Origin: Planctomycetes bacterium GWF2_41_51
GTDB taxonomy: Bacteria > Planctomycetota > Phycisphaerae > Sedimentisphaerales > UBA12454
NCBI GenBank assembly: GCA_001825665.1
Contig: MHXZ01000053.1
Coordinates: 1-64,000, forward strand
DNA length: 64,000 nt
Direction of reading: 5' to 3'
Shown here: one piece after another, positions 16,374-25,000 of the stretch
How positions within the stretch are numbered: position 1 is the first letter of the stretch
Layout: each line of letters starts with the position of its first letter
Translations under genes and position numbers: made by a program
The notes under the pieces: model-generated
Told to the model about the DNA's origin: nothing
The model's database searches: none
What the model saw: only the letters and a program-made list of their open reading frames with translations

Positions 16374-18854
16374 ATGGCTGAATTCGAGAAAGCTATACTT
16401 GCTCAATCAGCTCCTTTTATGCTGGCCAGCCAGGCAAAGCAATTGATTCAACAAGAGCTTATAAAAGGCTGCGATCCTGTTATCTGGCCGCAGCCTGTGG
16501 CGCTTGAGCCAATATATTCCCAAGTCATGTTTTCCAGGGAATTTCCAATAGAACCAAATTTGCCGCTTGTAACCTATGAAAATAAACCAAGCATCGAGGA
16601 TATCATCAGATTTAAGATCTGGATTTCGCCTGACCAGCCGCTTGATTGGCTGAGGGCAGAGCTTTTTTTGAAACAGCTTGCCTCTGTAAAGAGTAGAGTT
16701 GGTTTGGAAATTATCGGCAATCAGACATCTGTCTGTATTAATCTCCTGTGCCGGCGTGATGATAGCGATATAGTAGAGGCGGCATTTTCCGGCAAGCTCA
16801 AGAATCACAAAATCACCCCGATTGAGCCGGATATTTTCTCAACGATAAATTTAGCGGCATGGTCGAATATAGAATTTTTCGACTACTATCCGGCCGGTCC
16901 TTATTTTCACCTTTTGACATGCTCGGAGGAATTGAAGTATAGTCCATTTGAAAGTCTTATCAGCAATATCGCACAGATTCCTTCTGATGGCCTTGGAATT
17001 TGCCAGGTTCTTTTTCAGCCGACAAGGCCGGAAAATAACTGGTATCGCAATGTCAAAAGATTGACCGATTTAGAGTACATTACCGGCCAGATAAGCAATT
17101 TAGGCACTATTCAAAGATATGCCCAGCAATCACCATCGGCAGATCTGCATAATATGGCAACTAAAATGGAAACCAAGGCCCATAACGATAAACCTTTTTT
17201 CTCGGTTGCCTTGCGGATAGCTGTTTTGGACACCAGGGAGAATCAAAAACACTTAAGGCGGATTTCTGTATTTACCAATTTGTTTCAGCACGGCGGCAAG
17301 GCATTGGGTTATCTCAACGACCTTGATTACAAAGATAAAATCTCTATTTACCAGATCAAGGATATGTTTACTCTCGGAATCAGTTTTAGAAACGGTTTTC
17401 TGCTCAACTCTTCTGAACTATCAGGCCTTGCTCATATTCCACCTGCAGATATATTTGAAAACTATTTTACCTCTTTCGATGTGCTTGAACCTCTTGCAAC
17501 TGAAAAAATAGATCTTGGTCAGGGCGTATTAATCGGTTACGCACAAATAGCAAACAGACAAGAGCCTGTCTGTATCCCGGATAAGATAAGACCAATTCAC
17601 ATTCACATCATAGGCAAGCCTGGCAAAGGCAAGTCTCTGCTTGAAAAACACACGATTTTGAATGACATCAATAGGGGCATCGGCGTGGCATTACTTGACC
17701 CTCATGGCGACTTAGCAGAAGAACTGCTTGACCATATTCCCGAAGAAAGAATTGAAAAGGTCATCTATTTCGATCCTTCTGATCCCAACTGGGTTCCCAT
17801 ATGGAATCCCATGGCTCCAATTGCTGGCCAGGATATCGGAAGGACAACAGATGATCTTGTTGGGGTATTTAAAAGCTTTGTTACTGGTTGGGGTGACAGG
17901 ATGGAGCATTTGCTTCGCCATGGCATATTCGGCATGAAACATATAGCAGGAACTTCACTTCTGGATGTTTATGAACTCCAGCAAAAAGGCTCAAAGGCCG
18001 GCGAAGTAAACAGAAAACTCATTTTGGATGTTGTGAATAGTGAAGTGGCAAGGCAGTTTTGGGAAAATGATTATTTAAAATATGATGCAAGTGATTTTGG
18101 GCCTGGCAAACATAAACTCAGCAAGTTGCTGACAGGCGGTACGGTTTCACTTATGTTATCGCAGCCGCATAGTTTAATTGATTTCACCAGGATAATGAAT
18201 GAAGGATTCATATTTATCGCAAATCTTGCGGGTTTAGGAAGCGAAATTCTTGAGATTCTTGGCGGTTTTTTGGTGTCTGTCATGCATATGACAGCCCTTG
18301 GCCGAAGTGTTATACCGGTTGAAAAAAGAAATCCCTTTTATATATATCTTGACGAGGCTCATCGCTTTGTTACCGACTCTCTCGAAGAAATAATTGCCGA
18401 AACCAGGAAATATAACGTTGGCCTTATCCTGGCACACCAATATCTGAAACAATTTACCCAAAAAAAGATTGATGCATTGTCAAATACAGGTACGACAATT
18501 GTATTTAATGTAGATACCAGAGATGCATCGTATTTATTGAAGGACTTTCAGGAAAAGCTGCAAGTTAAGGATTTTCAGGAACTCGATGTAGGTGAGGCTA
18601 TTGTAAAGATAGCAAATACTATAACCAAGGTAAAAACACAGGGACCTGTTGAAGCACCCCAGTACAATTTTAAGCAGCAGATTATAAATAACTCCAGAAG
18701 GCTTTTTTGCAGACCTGCCGAAGATGTAAGAAAAATGATTGCCAAAAGGATGGACAGAGCTGCCCATCCCTTCACACCATTGGTAGATACCGATCCTCAG
18801 GAAATTAGAAATAAAGCAAAGAAAAGGATTTATGATGAGTTCACAGCCTTCTAA
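16374..18854 (+). CDS. conjugative-type / HerA-TraD-like P-loop ATPase
   Basis: In this 826-residue protein the second half holds the motor. Walker A HIIGKPGKGKSLLEKH lies at about residue 413, followed by GVALLDPHGDLAEELLDHIP, a hallmark of VirD4/TraD-like and DUF87 ATPases. Walker B FYIYLDEAHRF is at about 655, and GLILAHQYLKQF is the sensor strand. The first ~400 residues are unassigned. No relaxase or type IV secretion genes are visible in the window, so a role in transfer is not supported locally. It may instead work with the helical-domain proteins that flank it on both sides. The stop overlaps the next gene by 23 bases. Confidence 0.7.
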   Translation: MAEFEKAILAQSAPFMLASQAKQLIQQELIKGCDPVIWPQPVALEPIYSQVMFSREFPIEPNLPLVTYENKPSIEDIIRFKIWISPDQPLDWLRAELFLKQLASVKSRVGLEIIGNQTSVCINLLCRRDDSDIVEAAFSGKLKNHKITPIEPDIFSTINLAAWSNIEFFDYYPAGPYFHLLTCSEELKYSPFESLISNIAQIPSDGLGICQVLFQPTRPENNWYRNVKRLTDLEYITGQISNLGTIQRYAQQSPSADLHNMATKMETKAHNDKPFFSVALRIAVLDTRENQKHLRRISVFTNLFQHGGKALGYLNDLDYKDKISIYQIKDMFTLGISFRNGFLLNSSELSGLAHIPPADIFENYFTSFDVLEPLATEKIDLGQGVLIGYAQIANRQEPVCIPDKIRPIHIHIIGKPGKGKSLLEKHTILNDINRGIGVALLDPHGDLAEELLDHIPEERIEKVIYFDPSDPNWVPIWNPMAPIAGQDIGRTTDDLVGVFKSFVTGWGDRMEHLLRHGIFGMKHIAGTSLLDVYELQQKGSKAGEVNRKLILDVVNSEVARQFWENDYLKYDASDFGPGKHKLSKLLTGGTVSLMLSQPHSLIDFTRIMNEGFIFIANLAGLGSEILEILGGFLVSVMHMTALGRSVIPVEKRNPFYIYLDEAHRFVTDSLEEIIAETRKYNVGLILAHQYLKQFTQKKIDALSNTGTTIVFNVDTRDASYLLKDFQEKLQVKDFQELDVGEAIVKIANTITKVKTQGPVEAPQYNFKQQIINNSRRLFCRPAEDVRKMIAKRMDRAAHPFTPLVDTDPQEIRNKAKKRIYDEFTAF

Positions 18855-19440
18855 ACAGCCCAAAGAAATCATTGAAGCTATCATAAAAAACTTGGATGAA
18901 AAAGTTCTTAAAAAATCTATTGATGATCCGGTTGACAAAGCAGCACTGAATTTTAAGCATGATTATGAAAAAATATTAAATCATTTACAAATACAAGAAT
19001 TGCTTTCTAATTTTGTATCGCTTGTTTATAAAGATGGTCTCAAATCCAACATTGCTCAAGAAGATTTTTTGCCTTTTACAATTTTTCTGTTGGATAGATA
19101 CTATCAAGGCAATTTCTCAAACGGTTTTATTGCAGCGATATTGGATGCCGCAAATGGTAATGAAGATGATTTAAAAATAATCTTTCATCGCATAGCAGAA
19201 ATTATAAAAACAACAGAGCGAGAAAAATATATTAATGGCATTTTTACAGCCCGTATTGACATAAGCGACTGGCACTTTAGATGCCGGATAGCTGAGTATT
19301 TACTTACAAAATATAAATCCTGCCTTACTCCTGCAATTCTAAACTGCCCGCCCCAGCAGCTTGTAGATGAAATTCCATCTCTTTTGAGCATCATCATCAG
19401 TAACACATCTACTTTACAGCAGATTGTAGATTCGCTGTAA
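18832..19440 (+). CDS. stand-alone copy of the recurring helical domain (copy 4, most diverged)
   Basis: In this 202-residue protein LLDRYYQGNFSNGFIAAILDAANGNEDDL aligns with LLEREYRKRNGDIVSAFNDAHDGTNGGM of copy 2. ISDWHFRCRIAEYLLTKYKSCL aligns with NSWEDKVEIIRQFISYCGNML. The GGMR motif has become EDDL. It is the last gene of the long run. AAAAGGA precedes two tandem ATG codons (18832, 18835). The strong hairpin that follows at 19476 may mark the end of the transcript unit. Confidence 0.55.
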   Translation: MMSSQPSKQPKEIIEAIIKNLDEKVLKKSIDDPVDKAALNFKHDYEKILNHLQIQELLSNFVSLVYKDGLKSNIAQEDFLPFTIFLLDRYYQGNFSNGFIAAILDAANGNEDDLKIIFHRIAEIIKTTEREKYINGIFTARIDISDWHFRCRIAEYLLTKYKSCLTPAILNCPPQQLVDEIPSLLSIIISNTSTLQQIVDSL

Positions 19441-19475
19441 AAAAACACATCTCACCTGAAACCGGACTCTGATTT

Positions 19476-19513
19476 TATCCGCTATTTCTGTGGAAGCAGA
19501 AAATAGCAGATAA
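19476..19513 (+). promoter_or_regulatory. long hairpin ahead of the primase gene
   Basis: TTTATCCGCTATTTCTG and CAGAAAATAGCAGATAAA form a stem of about 17 pairs with one bulge and a six-base loop (TGGAAG). No U-tract follows, so it is not a typical intrinsic terminator. It lies eight bases before the AGGAG ribosome site of the primase gene and could stop, process or regulate the message between the two gene blocks. Confidence 0.55.
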
Positions 19514-19533
19514 AAGTATTAGGAGCAGGTTTA

Positions 19534-20547
19534 ATGTCAAATTTGAATACAGCAGGGAAGATTAGACTTTACAAGAGTTTTTTTACAGGCCTTGATAACG
19601 TTTACGGAACTTATGACCCGGACACCGGAAATGTAAGACAGGCCAAAGAGCCGGTAACAGATGAAGTTATCCTGAAACACCTAAAAGGAATTCAGCCGTA
19701 TGGTGTTTATCTTCTTAATGGTGATAAGACAAAGGCTCTGGCAGTAGATTTCGATGAGGATGAATTGGCACTGCCTATAGCATTTGTTGCCGGCGCGAAA
19801 AGATTTGGCATGTTCTCATACATTGAACGCAGCAAATCCAAGGGATTTCATGCCTGGCTTTTCTTTGAGGAGCCTGTCGAGGCAAAAAAGGCAAGAATAG
19901 TCGCAAAGAAAATACTTGCCGATATGGGAAAGCCGAATACTGAGATTTTTCCAAAACAGGACCGCCTTGATAATCTATCATATGGCAATTTCATAAACGC
20001 ACCATTATTCGGCAAACTTGTTCCAAAAGGCAGGACCGTATTTGTCGAACCGGGTGAGCCTGTAAAGGTCTGTGAAGATCAGTGGGAACTCCTGCATAGA
20101 ATCCAAAGGGTTCCTGCCATCAGATTGGATGCGATAATTCAAAGCTGCGGTCTTAAATTAAATGATACAGAGGTGGTTTCAAAAGAGACTGAGCCTGTGG
20201 ATCACAATCCGCCAGAACATTCTTTCGGCCTTCCTCCATGTATAAGAAGGATATTATCTGAAGGTGTCACATTTGATCAGAGGGTATGTACGTTTCGTTT
20301 AGCCATTCATCTTAAAAAAGCCGGCCTGCCGCTTGATCTTACAATAGTTACCCTTACAGCCTGGGTCCAGAAAAACAAACCTGCCGATGGCAAAGAAATA
20401 ATCACAGAACCGGAAATCAAATCCCAGGCTGAATATGCATACAAAAATGGTTACAAAGGCTGCGGATGCGAGGAACCTGTAATTGAGGCGTTCTGTGATG
20501 ACAGTTGCCCATTGGCTTCCCGTAAAAATGGAGGATTATCCAAATGA
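19534..20547 (+). CDS. archaeo-eukaryotic-type primase (TOTE-like primase domain)
   Basis: It probably makes primers for element DNA replication. ALAVDFDEDE (about residues 68-77) supplies the metal-binding acidic pair, and RSKSKGFHAWLFFEEPV (about 99-115) is the conserved Ser-x-His strand. NTEIFPKQD and YGNFINAPLFGKLVPKGRTVFV match the primase domain known from TOTE conflict systems. The C-terminal part has cysteines in GCGCEEP and CDDSCPLA, matching the zinc/PriCT-like end of such primases. No helicase or nuclease is fused, unlike full TOTE proteins. AGGAGCAGG precedes the ATG and the stop overlaps the reductase start by four bases. Confidence 0.75.
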   Translation: MSNLNTAGKIRLYKSFFTGLDNVYGTYDPDTGNVRQAKEPVTDEVILKHLKGIQPYGVYLLNGDKTKALAVDFDEDELALPIAFVAGAKRFGMFSYIERSKSKGFHAWLFFEEPVEAKKARIVAKKILADMGKPNTEIFPKQDRLDNLSYGNFINAPLFGKLVPKGRTVFVEPGEPVKVCEDQWELLHRIQRVPAIRLDAIIQSCGLKLNDTEVVSKETEPVDHNPPEHSFGLPPCIRRILSEGVTFDQRVCTFRLAIHLKKAGLPLDLTIVTLTAWVQKNKPADGKEIITEPEIKSQAEYAYKNGYKGCGCEEPVIEAFCDDSCPLASRKNGGLSK

Positions 20548-22823
20548 TTATGAAAAAAAGAGATGACCTTGCCACAGAAGTCCTGAAAAGCAGATATCTG
20601 ATGAAAGATATAAATGGCAATATTATTGAAACACCAGAACTGATGTACCTGCGTGCGGCAAAATTTATTGCCGCGGTTGATAAAAAATACGGAGCATCAG
20701 AATTCGAAGCAGAAAAATTAACATTGCAGTTCTACAAGTTGATGGAAGAGGGAATATTTCTGCCGAATAGCACAACTCTCATGAATGCCGGCAGGGAAGA
20801 TGCGATGCTTAGTGCCTGTTTTGTAATACCTGTCAAAGACTGTATCGCTGATATTTTTGAGGCGGTTCGGGTAACCGCGCTCGTACAAAAAGGCGGTGGT
20901 GGAACAGGTTTTACATTCGACAATCTCAGACCCACCGGAGATATAGTGGCTTCAAGTGGCGGCACAACTTCCGGGCCTATTAGTTTCTGGAAGGTGATCG
21001 CTGAGACAACCAATGCGATTCAGCAGGGTGCTCACAGGAGAGGAGCGAATATGGCAATGATGAGCATAGAACACCCGGATATCATGAAGTTTATTTGTGC
21101 AAAACAACAAAAAGATGCTTTCAATAATTTCAATATATCGGTCAAAGTTACAAATGGCTTCATGGATAGTTTACGAGACACACCTGGCAAAGCACATGTT
21201 GTTATAAATCCTCGAAACAAGAAACACTATGTGATCCCTAAAAGCATTGCTCTAAATTCCTATACTATCCGGGATTTGCGAAATCCAGATGGAAATACTG
21301 CTGACTGTTTTACGGTGCAGGATGTCTGGGATTTGATTGTCAATAACGCCCATGCAACAGGTGAGCCTGGTATATGCTTTATAGATCGCATAAATCAGGA
21401 TAATCCTACGCCGGCCCTTGGCCGATTAGACACTACCAATCCCTGCGGCGAGCAGCCGTTATTGGACTATGAATCCTGTAATCTGGGCTCGATTAATGTT
21501 TCCAAATTTGTTTTGTCTGATGGCAGTGATCTGGATTGGAAGAAGCTGGCAGAAGTAATAAATTTAGCAGTCAGATTTCTGGATAACGTCATCGATGCTT
21601 CATCATACTGGCCTGTCGAAAAGATAAAAGAAATGACTTTGGGTAACCGCAAGATAGGTCTTGGCGTTATGGGATTTGCGGATGCCCTTATTCTTCTCGG
21701 AATAATATATGGCAATATTGAGTCTATTGAATTTGCACGCAAATTGAGTGCATTCCTAAAAGAACATGCCCATAACACAAGTCAGCAATTGGCAGAAGAG
21801 AGAGGAGTTTTTCCTAACTGGAAGTCAAGTATCTGGGACTCTAAATATAATCGGCCCATGAGAAATGCCAGTTGTACAACAATAGCTCCGACAGGTTCCA
21901 TCAGTATTATCGCCAAGTGCTCAAGCGGAATAGAGCCGGTGTTCAGTTTTGCATACACGCGAAGAGTATTAGATGGCGAAGAATTTATCCAGGTTCATCC
22001 ACTGCTGGAAAGGCTTGGCAAAGAGCATGGCTGGTTTGATGAAAAAGCTAAAATTATGTTGTTAGAAGGAAGCAAAATATTTGATATCCCAGGAATTCCT
22101 GACGACCTGCTGGATACTATGATTACTGCACACGAGGTTGCACCAGACGACCATATAAAAATCCAGGCTGCCTTCCAGGAAAATATCGATAACGCCGTTT
22201 CAAAAACAATTAATCTTACAGAAGAAACTGATATTACCGAAGTTGATAAAATCTTCCGCTATGCTTACCAAATGGGCTGTAAAGGAATTACAGTATTTCG
22301 GGACAGGTCCCGTGATGGCCAGATAATATCCGCGGTCAATAAACAGCCTGACGTGCCTTTGGAAATGCACTTGCCTCGTGCTCGGCCAAGAATCATAAAA
22401 GGTACGACAATAAAGGCGAAAACAGGCTGTGGAAGCTTGTTTTGCACTTTAAATAAAGATGCTAAAGGGCTTTTTGAGATATTCATTAATCTTGGACGTG
22501 CTGGCGGCTGTCCTTCACAAAGTGAGGCAACAGCAAGGATTTTGTCAATAGCACTTAGAAGCGGAATAAAACCACAGATACTTATCGAGCAGCTAAAAGG
22601 GATAAGGTGTTTGTCGACGATGGCTCGTAAAAGCACAAATCCAGAAATAGATGTTTTGTCATGTCCGGATGCGATTGCCAGAGCTCTTGAAGAGACTTTG
22701 GGTGATGGTTTTGTCTCGGCTGCTGAAATATTTATACGGGTATGTCCGGAGTGTAATTCTCTGCTGCGCAAAGAGGCAGGGTGTAATGTCTGCGATAACT
22801 GCGGATTTAGTAAGTGTGGATAA
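20544..22823 (+). CDS. nrdJ: adenosylcobalamin-dependent (class II) ribonucleotide reductase
   Basis: It reduces ribonucleotides to deoxyribonucleotides using coenzyme B12. Typical stretches are LPNSTTLMNAG, GGGTGFTFDNLRP, QGAHRRGANMAMM, NPCGEQPLLDYESCNLGSIN (active-site cysteine and the NxCxE motif), APTGSISII and GCKGITVFRDRSRDGQ. The C-terminal CPECN...CNVCDNCG zinc-ribbon-like tail holds the redox cysteines. Its length of 759 fits the class II NrdJ family. No small subunit is needed or found. Translational coupling to the primase suggests both supply DNA synthesis by the island. Confidence 0.9.
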   Translation: MIMKKRDDLATEVLKSRYLMKDINGNIIETPELMYLRAAKFIAAVDKKYGASEFEAEKLTLQFYKLMEEGIFLPNSTTLMNAGREDAMLSACFVIPVKDCIADIFEAVRVTALVQKGGGGTGFTFDNLRPTGDIVASSGGTTSGPISFWKVIAETTNAIQQGAHRRGANMAMMSIEHPDIMKFICAKQQKDAFNNFNISVKVTNGFMDSLRDTPGKAHVVINPRNKKHYVIPKSIALNSYTIRDLRNPDGNTADCFTVQDVWDLIVNNAHATGEPGICFIDRINQDNPTPALGRLDTTNPCGEQPLLDYESCNLGSINVSKFVLSDGSDLDWKKLAEVINLAVRFLDNVIDASSYWPVEKIKEMTLGNRKIGLGVMGFADALILLGIIYGNIESIEFARKLSAFLKEHAHNTSQQLAEERGVFPNWKSSIWDSKYNRPMRNASCTTIAPTGSISIIAKCSSGIEPVFSFAYTRRVLDGEEFIQVHPLLERLGKEHGWFDEKAKIMLLEGSKIFDIPGIPDDLLDTMITAHEVAPDDHIKIQAAFQENIDNAVSKTINLTEETDITEVDKIFRYAYQMGCKGITVFRDRSRDGQIISAVNKQPDVPLEMHLPRARPRIIKGTTIKAKTGCGSLFCTLNKDAKGLFEIFINLGRAGGCPSQSEATARILSIALRSGIKPQILIEQLKGIRCLSTMARKSTNPEIDVLSCPDAIARALEETLGDGFVSAAEIFIRVCPECNSLLRKEAGCNVCDNCGFSKCG

Positions 22824-22838
22824 AAGGAATAGCTAAAA

Positions 22839-23036
22839 ATGAATATGAAATTTAAAAAAGCAGATGGTCGTGTAATTTACTTGCCAGTCAAAATCAACTG
22901 TAACAAATTTTGTACCATTGCTGGAGAGGATGGTTTTGTTGAAAAGGTAATTTGTGCCATCCTAAAGAAAAAAACTGAATGTAAGACATGCAGTTTGAAC
23001 TCAAAAAAACACCATAAATTAAAACCTAAAAATTGA
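22839..23036 (+). CDS. small cysteine-containing protein, unknown
   Basis: This 65-residue basic protein has CNKFC near residue 23 and CKTC near residue 51, a layout that could bind one zinc. AAAGGA lies twelve bases ahead of the ATG, and the gene starts 15 bases after the reductase. I do not recognise a family. The close spacing and good ribosome site support a real gene in the primase-reductase operon. Confidence 0.45.
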   Translation: MNMKFKKADGRVIYLPVKINCNKFCTIAGEDGFVEKVICAILKKKTECKTCSLNSKKHHKLKPKN

Positions 23037-23045
23037 TAAATTACT

Positions 23046-23309
23046 ATGTGCGATATGGAAAAAAGTTGTGAAGAACATTTTGATTCTAAGTGGCCCGAAA
23101 GACCCAGAATTTTTGACAATCTAATGACCGCAACTGAAGCGGCGATGTTTCTGCGGCTTGACCAAGTGGGTCATACTCCCAAATCTGCAAAGAGGACTCT
23201 GGATTACTGGCGGTTTCGTGGGGAATTGAAAGCCACAAAATATGCTAGGCATGTATGGTTTTTGAAGGATGAATTAGAACAATTTTTGAAAGCAAAAACT
23301 GAGGATTAA
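23046..23309 (+). CDS. excisionase-like helix-turn-helix protein
   Basis: This 87-residue protein carries a winged helix of the MerR/excisionase type: LMTATEAAMFLRLDQ is the first helix-turn-helix, and TLDYWRFRGELKATKYARHVWFLKDELEQFL gives the wing and final helix. Its place directly before the integrase matches Xis in integrating elements, where it directs excision. The start may be 23046 or the in-frame ATG at 23055; neither has a strong ribosome site. Confidence 0.65.
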   Translation: MCDMEKSCEEHFDSKWPERPRIFDNLMTATEAAMFLRLDQVGHTPKSAKRTLDYWRFRGELKATKYARHVWFLKDELEQFLKAKTED

Positions 23310-23412
23310 AACATGTATTTTTTGATTGCGCTTCTGAAAAACTTAATGTATAATCCGGGGGTCAGTTGCTACTGGCAACTTTTCAATGCGTTTATCGCAG
23401 AAGGGAGTTGCT

Positions 23413-24609
23413 ATGAGTAGCAGCAAAGTAACTATTAGCCGTAAATGGCTGGAACCAGTACCAGTTATAAATGGCACGAAAATGGTTGCGTCGAATTGGC
23501 CAAAACATAGAAAGTACTGTTGGATTGTTCGATGGTATGAAACTAATGGCAAAAGGCGAGGCAAGCTCTTTGACAAAAGAAGACAAGCTGAAAGATTTGC
23601 TTTTGAAATGCAAGGATTGACTAATGTTGGAAAACAGGATGATCCTGAAATAATAACCCTCAAAAGTTTTATCACTGAACACAAAACAGTTATGGTAAAC
23701 CGAGTAAGCGATAAAACTATCGCAAGCCAATTAAGGGTTTTAAGATTGCTGGCCAGTTTTTTAGGGGAACAAAAAAATCTTCAAAAGATAACTCCGCGTG
23801 ATGCAGAAGCCTTCATTGCACATAGATTAAAACAAAAACTAAGCTTGGCAACTATTAATCACGATATCAGAACTTTAAAAAGGGTCTTTAATTTAGCGAT
23901 AGAGCCTCGTGGTTACATTAGAGAAGGGATGAATCCTTTTGGTAAAATCAAACAGCGAAAACTTACACCCAAAACAATAAAGTATTTGAGTGTCGGTGAA
24001 TACAAGGCTTTAGTTGTTGCCAGCCCAACTCTTTGGTGGAAAGCATTTTTGTCTATAGCTTATTGTTGCGGGCTTCGCCGGAACGAAATTTTGAACCTAA
24101 CCTGGGCAGACATTGATTTTATTAATCAACTATTGCATGTACGAGCAAAAGATGAAAGTGAACAAGTTTTAAAGTGGGAGTCAAAAACTCACGAAAATCG
24201 TTCTGTACCATTACCAGATGAAACTTCTCAATATCTTGCTAATCTTCAAGCAGAATCTGTGGAGGGCTTCCCCTATATTTTTATTACACCCGAAAGGTTT
24301 GCACATATAAGATACAGGGAAAAACGAGGTCAGTGGTCAGGAATTAGTGATGTTAAAAACAACATCATCAGAGATTTTGGTACAATCAGAAAGAGGGCAG
24401 GAGTTTCTAAATGTAACATCCATGATCTTAGGCGTTCTGCAATAACCAACTGGGCACAAGCATTGCCGATACAGGTGGTGCAACAATTTGCTGGTCATTC
24501 CAATATTACAACAACCAGAAAGTATTATCTGGCAGTACGTCCAGAAGATATAAAACGTGCCGGGGATTTCATGAACAACATCCTTCAAGAAAAAGTAAGT
24601 CACATATAG
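23413..24609 (+). CDS. tyrosine recombinase (integrase) of the island
   Basis: This 398-residue phage-type integrase has an N-terminal DNA-binding region, then a SAM-like core-binding domain (SLATINHDIRTLKRVFNLA). The catalytic residues are in CGLRRNEIL (Arg I), HDLRRSAI (His and Arg II), GHSNIT and TRKYY (nucleophile Tyr). ATG 23413 is preceded by AAGGGAG; the track start at 23386 has no such site. It ends about 90 bases from the 3' end of tRNA-Lys, the classic arrangement for site-specific insertion. Expected to cut within the tRNA 3' half. Confidence 0.9.
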   Translation: MSSSKVTISRKWLEPVPVINGTKMVASNWPKHRKYCWIVRWYETNGKRRGKLFDKRRQAERFAFEMQGLTNVGKQDDPEIITLKSFITEHKTVMVNRVSDKTIASQLRVLRLLASFLGEQKNLQKITPRDAEAFIAHRLKQKLSLATINHDIRTLKRVFNLAIEPRGYIREGMNPFGKIKQRKLTPKTIKYLSVGEYKALVVASPTLWWKAFLSIAYCCGLRRNEILNLTWADIDFINQLLHVRAKDESEQVLKWESKTHENRSVPLPDETSQYLANLQAESVEGFPYIFITPERFAHIRYREKRGQWSGISDVKNNIIRDFGTIRKRAGVSKCNIHDLRRSAITNWAQALPIQVVQQFAGHSNITTTRKYYLAVRPEDIKRAGDFMNNILQEKVSHI

Positions 24610-24669
24610 CTGACACAAAACTGACACAAACCAGCCGATTCGCCCCAAAATGCATAGTGATATAAAATA

Positions 24670-24695
24670 TTAAGTTCTTATTATTAAGGAACTTA
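24670..24695 (-). terminator. inverted repeat downstream of tRNA-Lys, likely tRNA terminator or part of att region
   Basis: TAAGTTCTT and AAGGAACTTA pair around a six-base loop. Read on the minus strand the hairpin follows the tRNA 3' end after about eight bases and is followed by AATATTTTAT, so it could terminate the tRNA transcript. It also separates the integrase gene from the tRNA. Confidence 0.4.
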
Positions 24696-24701
24696 TGAGA
24701 A

Positions 24702-24774
24702 TGGGCGATACAGGACTCGAACCTGTGACCCGCTGATTAAGAATCAGCTGCTCTACCGACTGAGCTAATCGCCC
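24702..24774 (-). tRNA. tRNA-Lys (anticodon CTT)
   Basis: Read on the minus strand the sequence starts GGGCGATTAGCTCAGT. It has the anticodon stem GCTGA/TCAGC around loop TTCTTAA, so the anticodon is CTT, a T-loop with GGTTCGAGTC, and ends TCGCCC plus discriminator A. No CCA is encoded. All four arms pair. The 3' end faces the integrase and is the likely attachment site of the island on the left. Confidence 0.95.
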
Positions 24775-24958
24775 TAAATAGTTATTTGTACGAGAGTTGC
24801 ACAAATATAATCAGGTAAAATTCCAGCACATTCTACATGCTGATAGCTGATTTTACAAGAAAATTAGGGGTAAATGTAATTATTTGCGTTAAATTATTTA
24901 CTTTGTAAGATAGTACAATCCTTCCACAAATTAGGCAGTATCCTGATTTTGAATTTTT

Positions 24959-24993
24959 CCTGTTTTGCTAAACTAAAGAGCAGCAAAAACAGG
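24959..24993 (+). promoter_or_regulatory. hairpin covering the ribosome binding site of the sulfur operon
   Basis: CCTGTTTTGCT (24959-24969) pairs with AGCAAAAACAGG (24982-24993) with one bulge. The right arm runs into AGGA, the ribosome site for the ATG at 25001. Folding would hide the site, so translation could respond to a factor or condition that opens it. A second partial copy, ATCCTGATTTTG, lies just upstream. Confidence 0.4.
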
Positions 24994-25000
24994 ATAAATA

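Noticed and set aside
16374-18854. Evidence that the island is a conjugative element
   Set aside because: Only a coupling-type ATPase is present; no relaxase, mating-pair or type IV secretion genes are seen in the window.
23386-23412. N-terminal extension of the integrase in the track
   Set aside because: No ribosome site precedes 23386, while AAGGGAG precedes ATG 23413.
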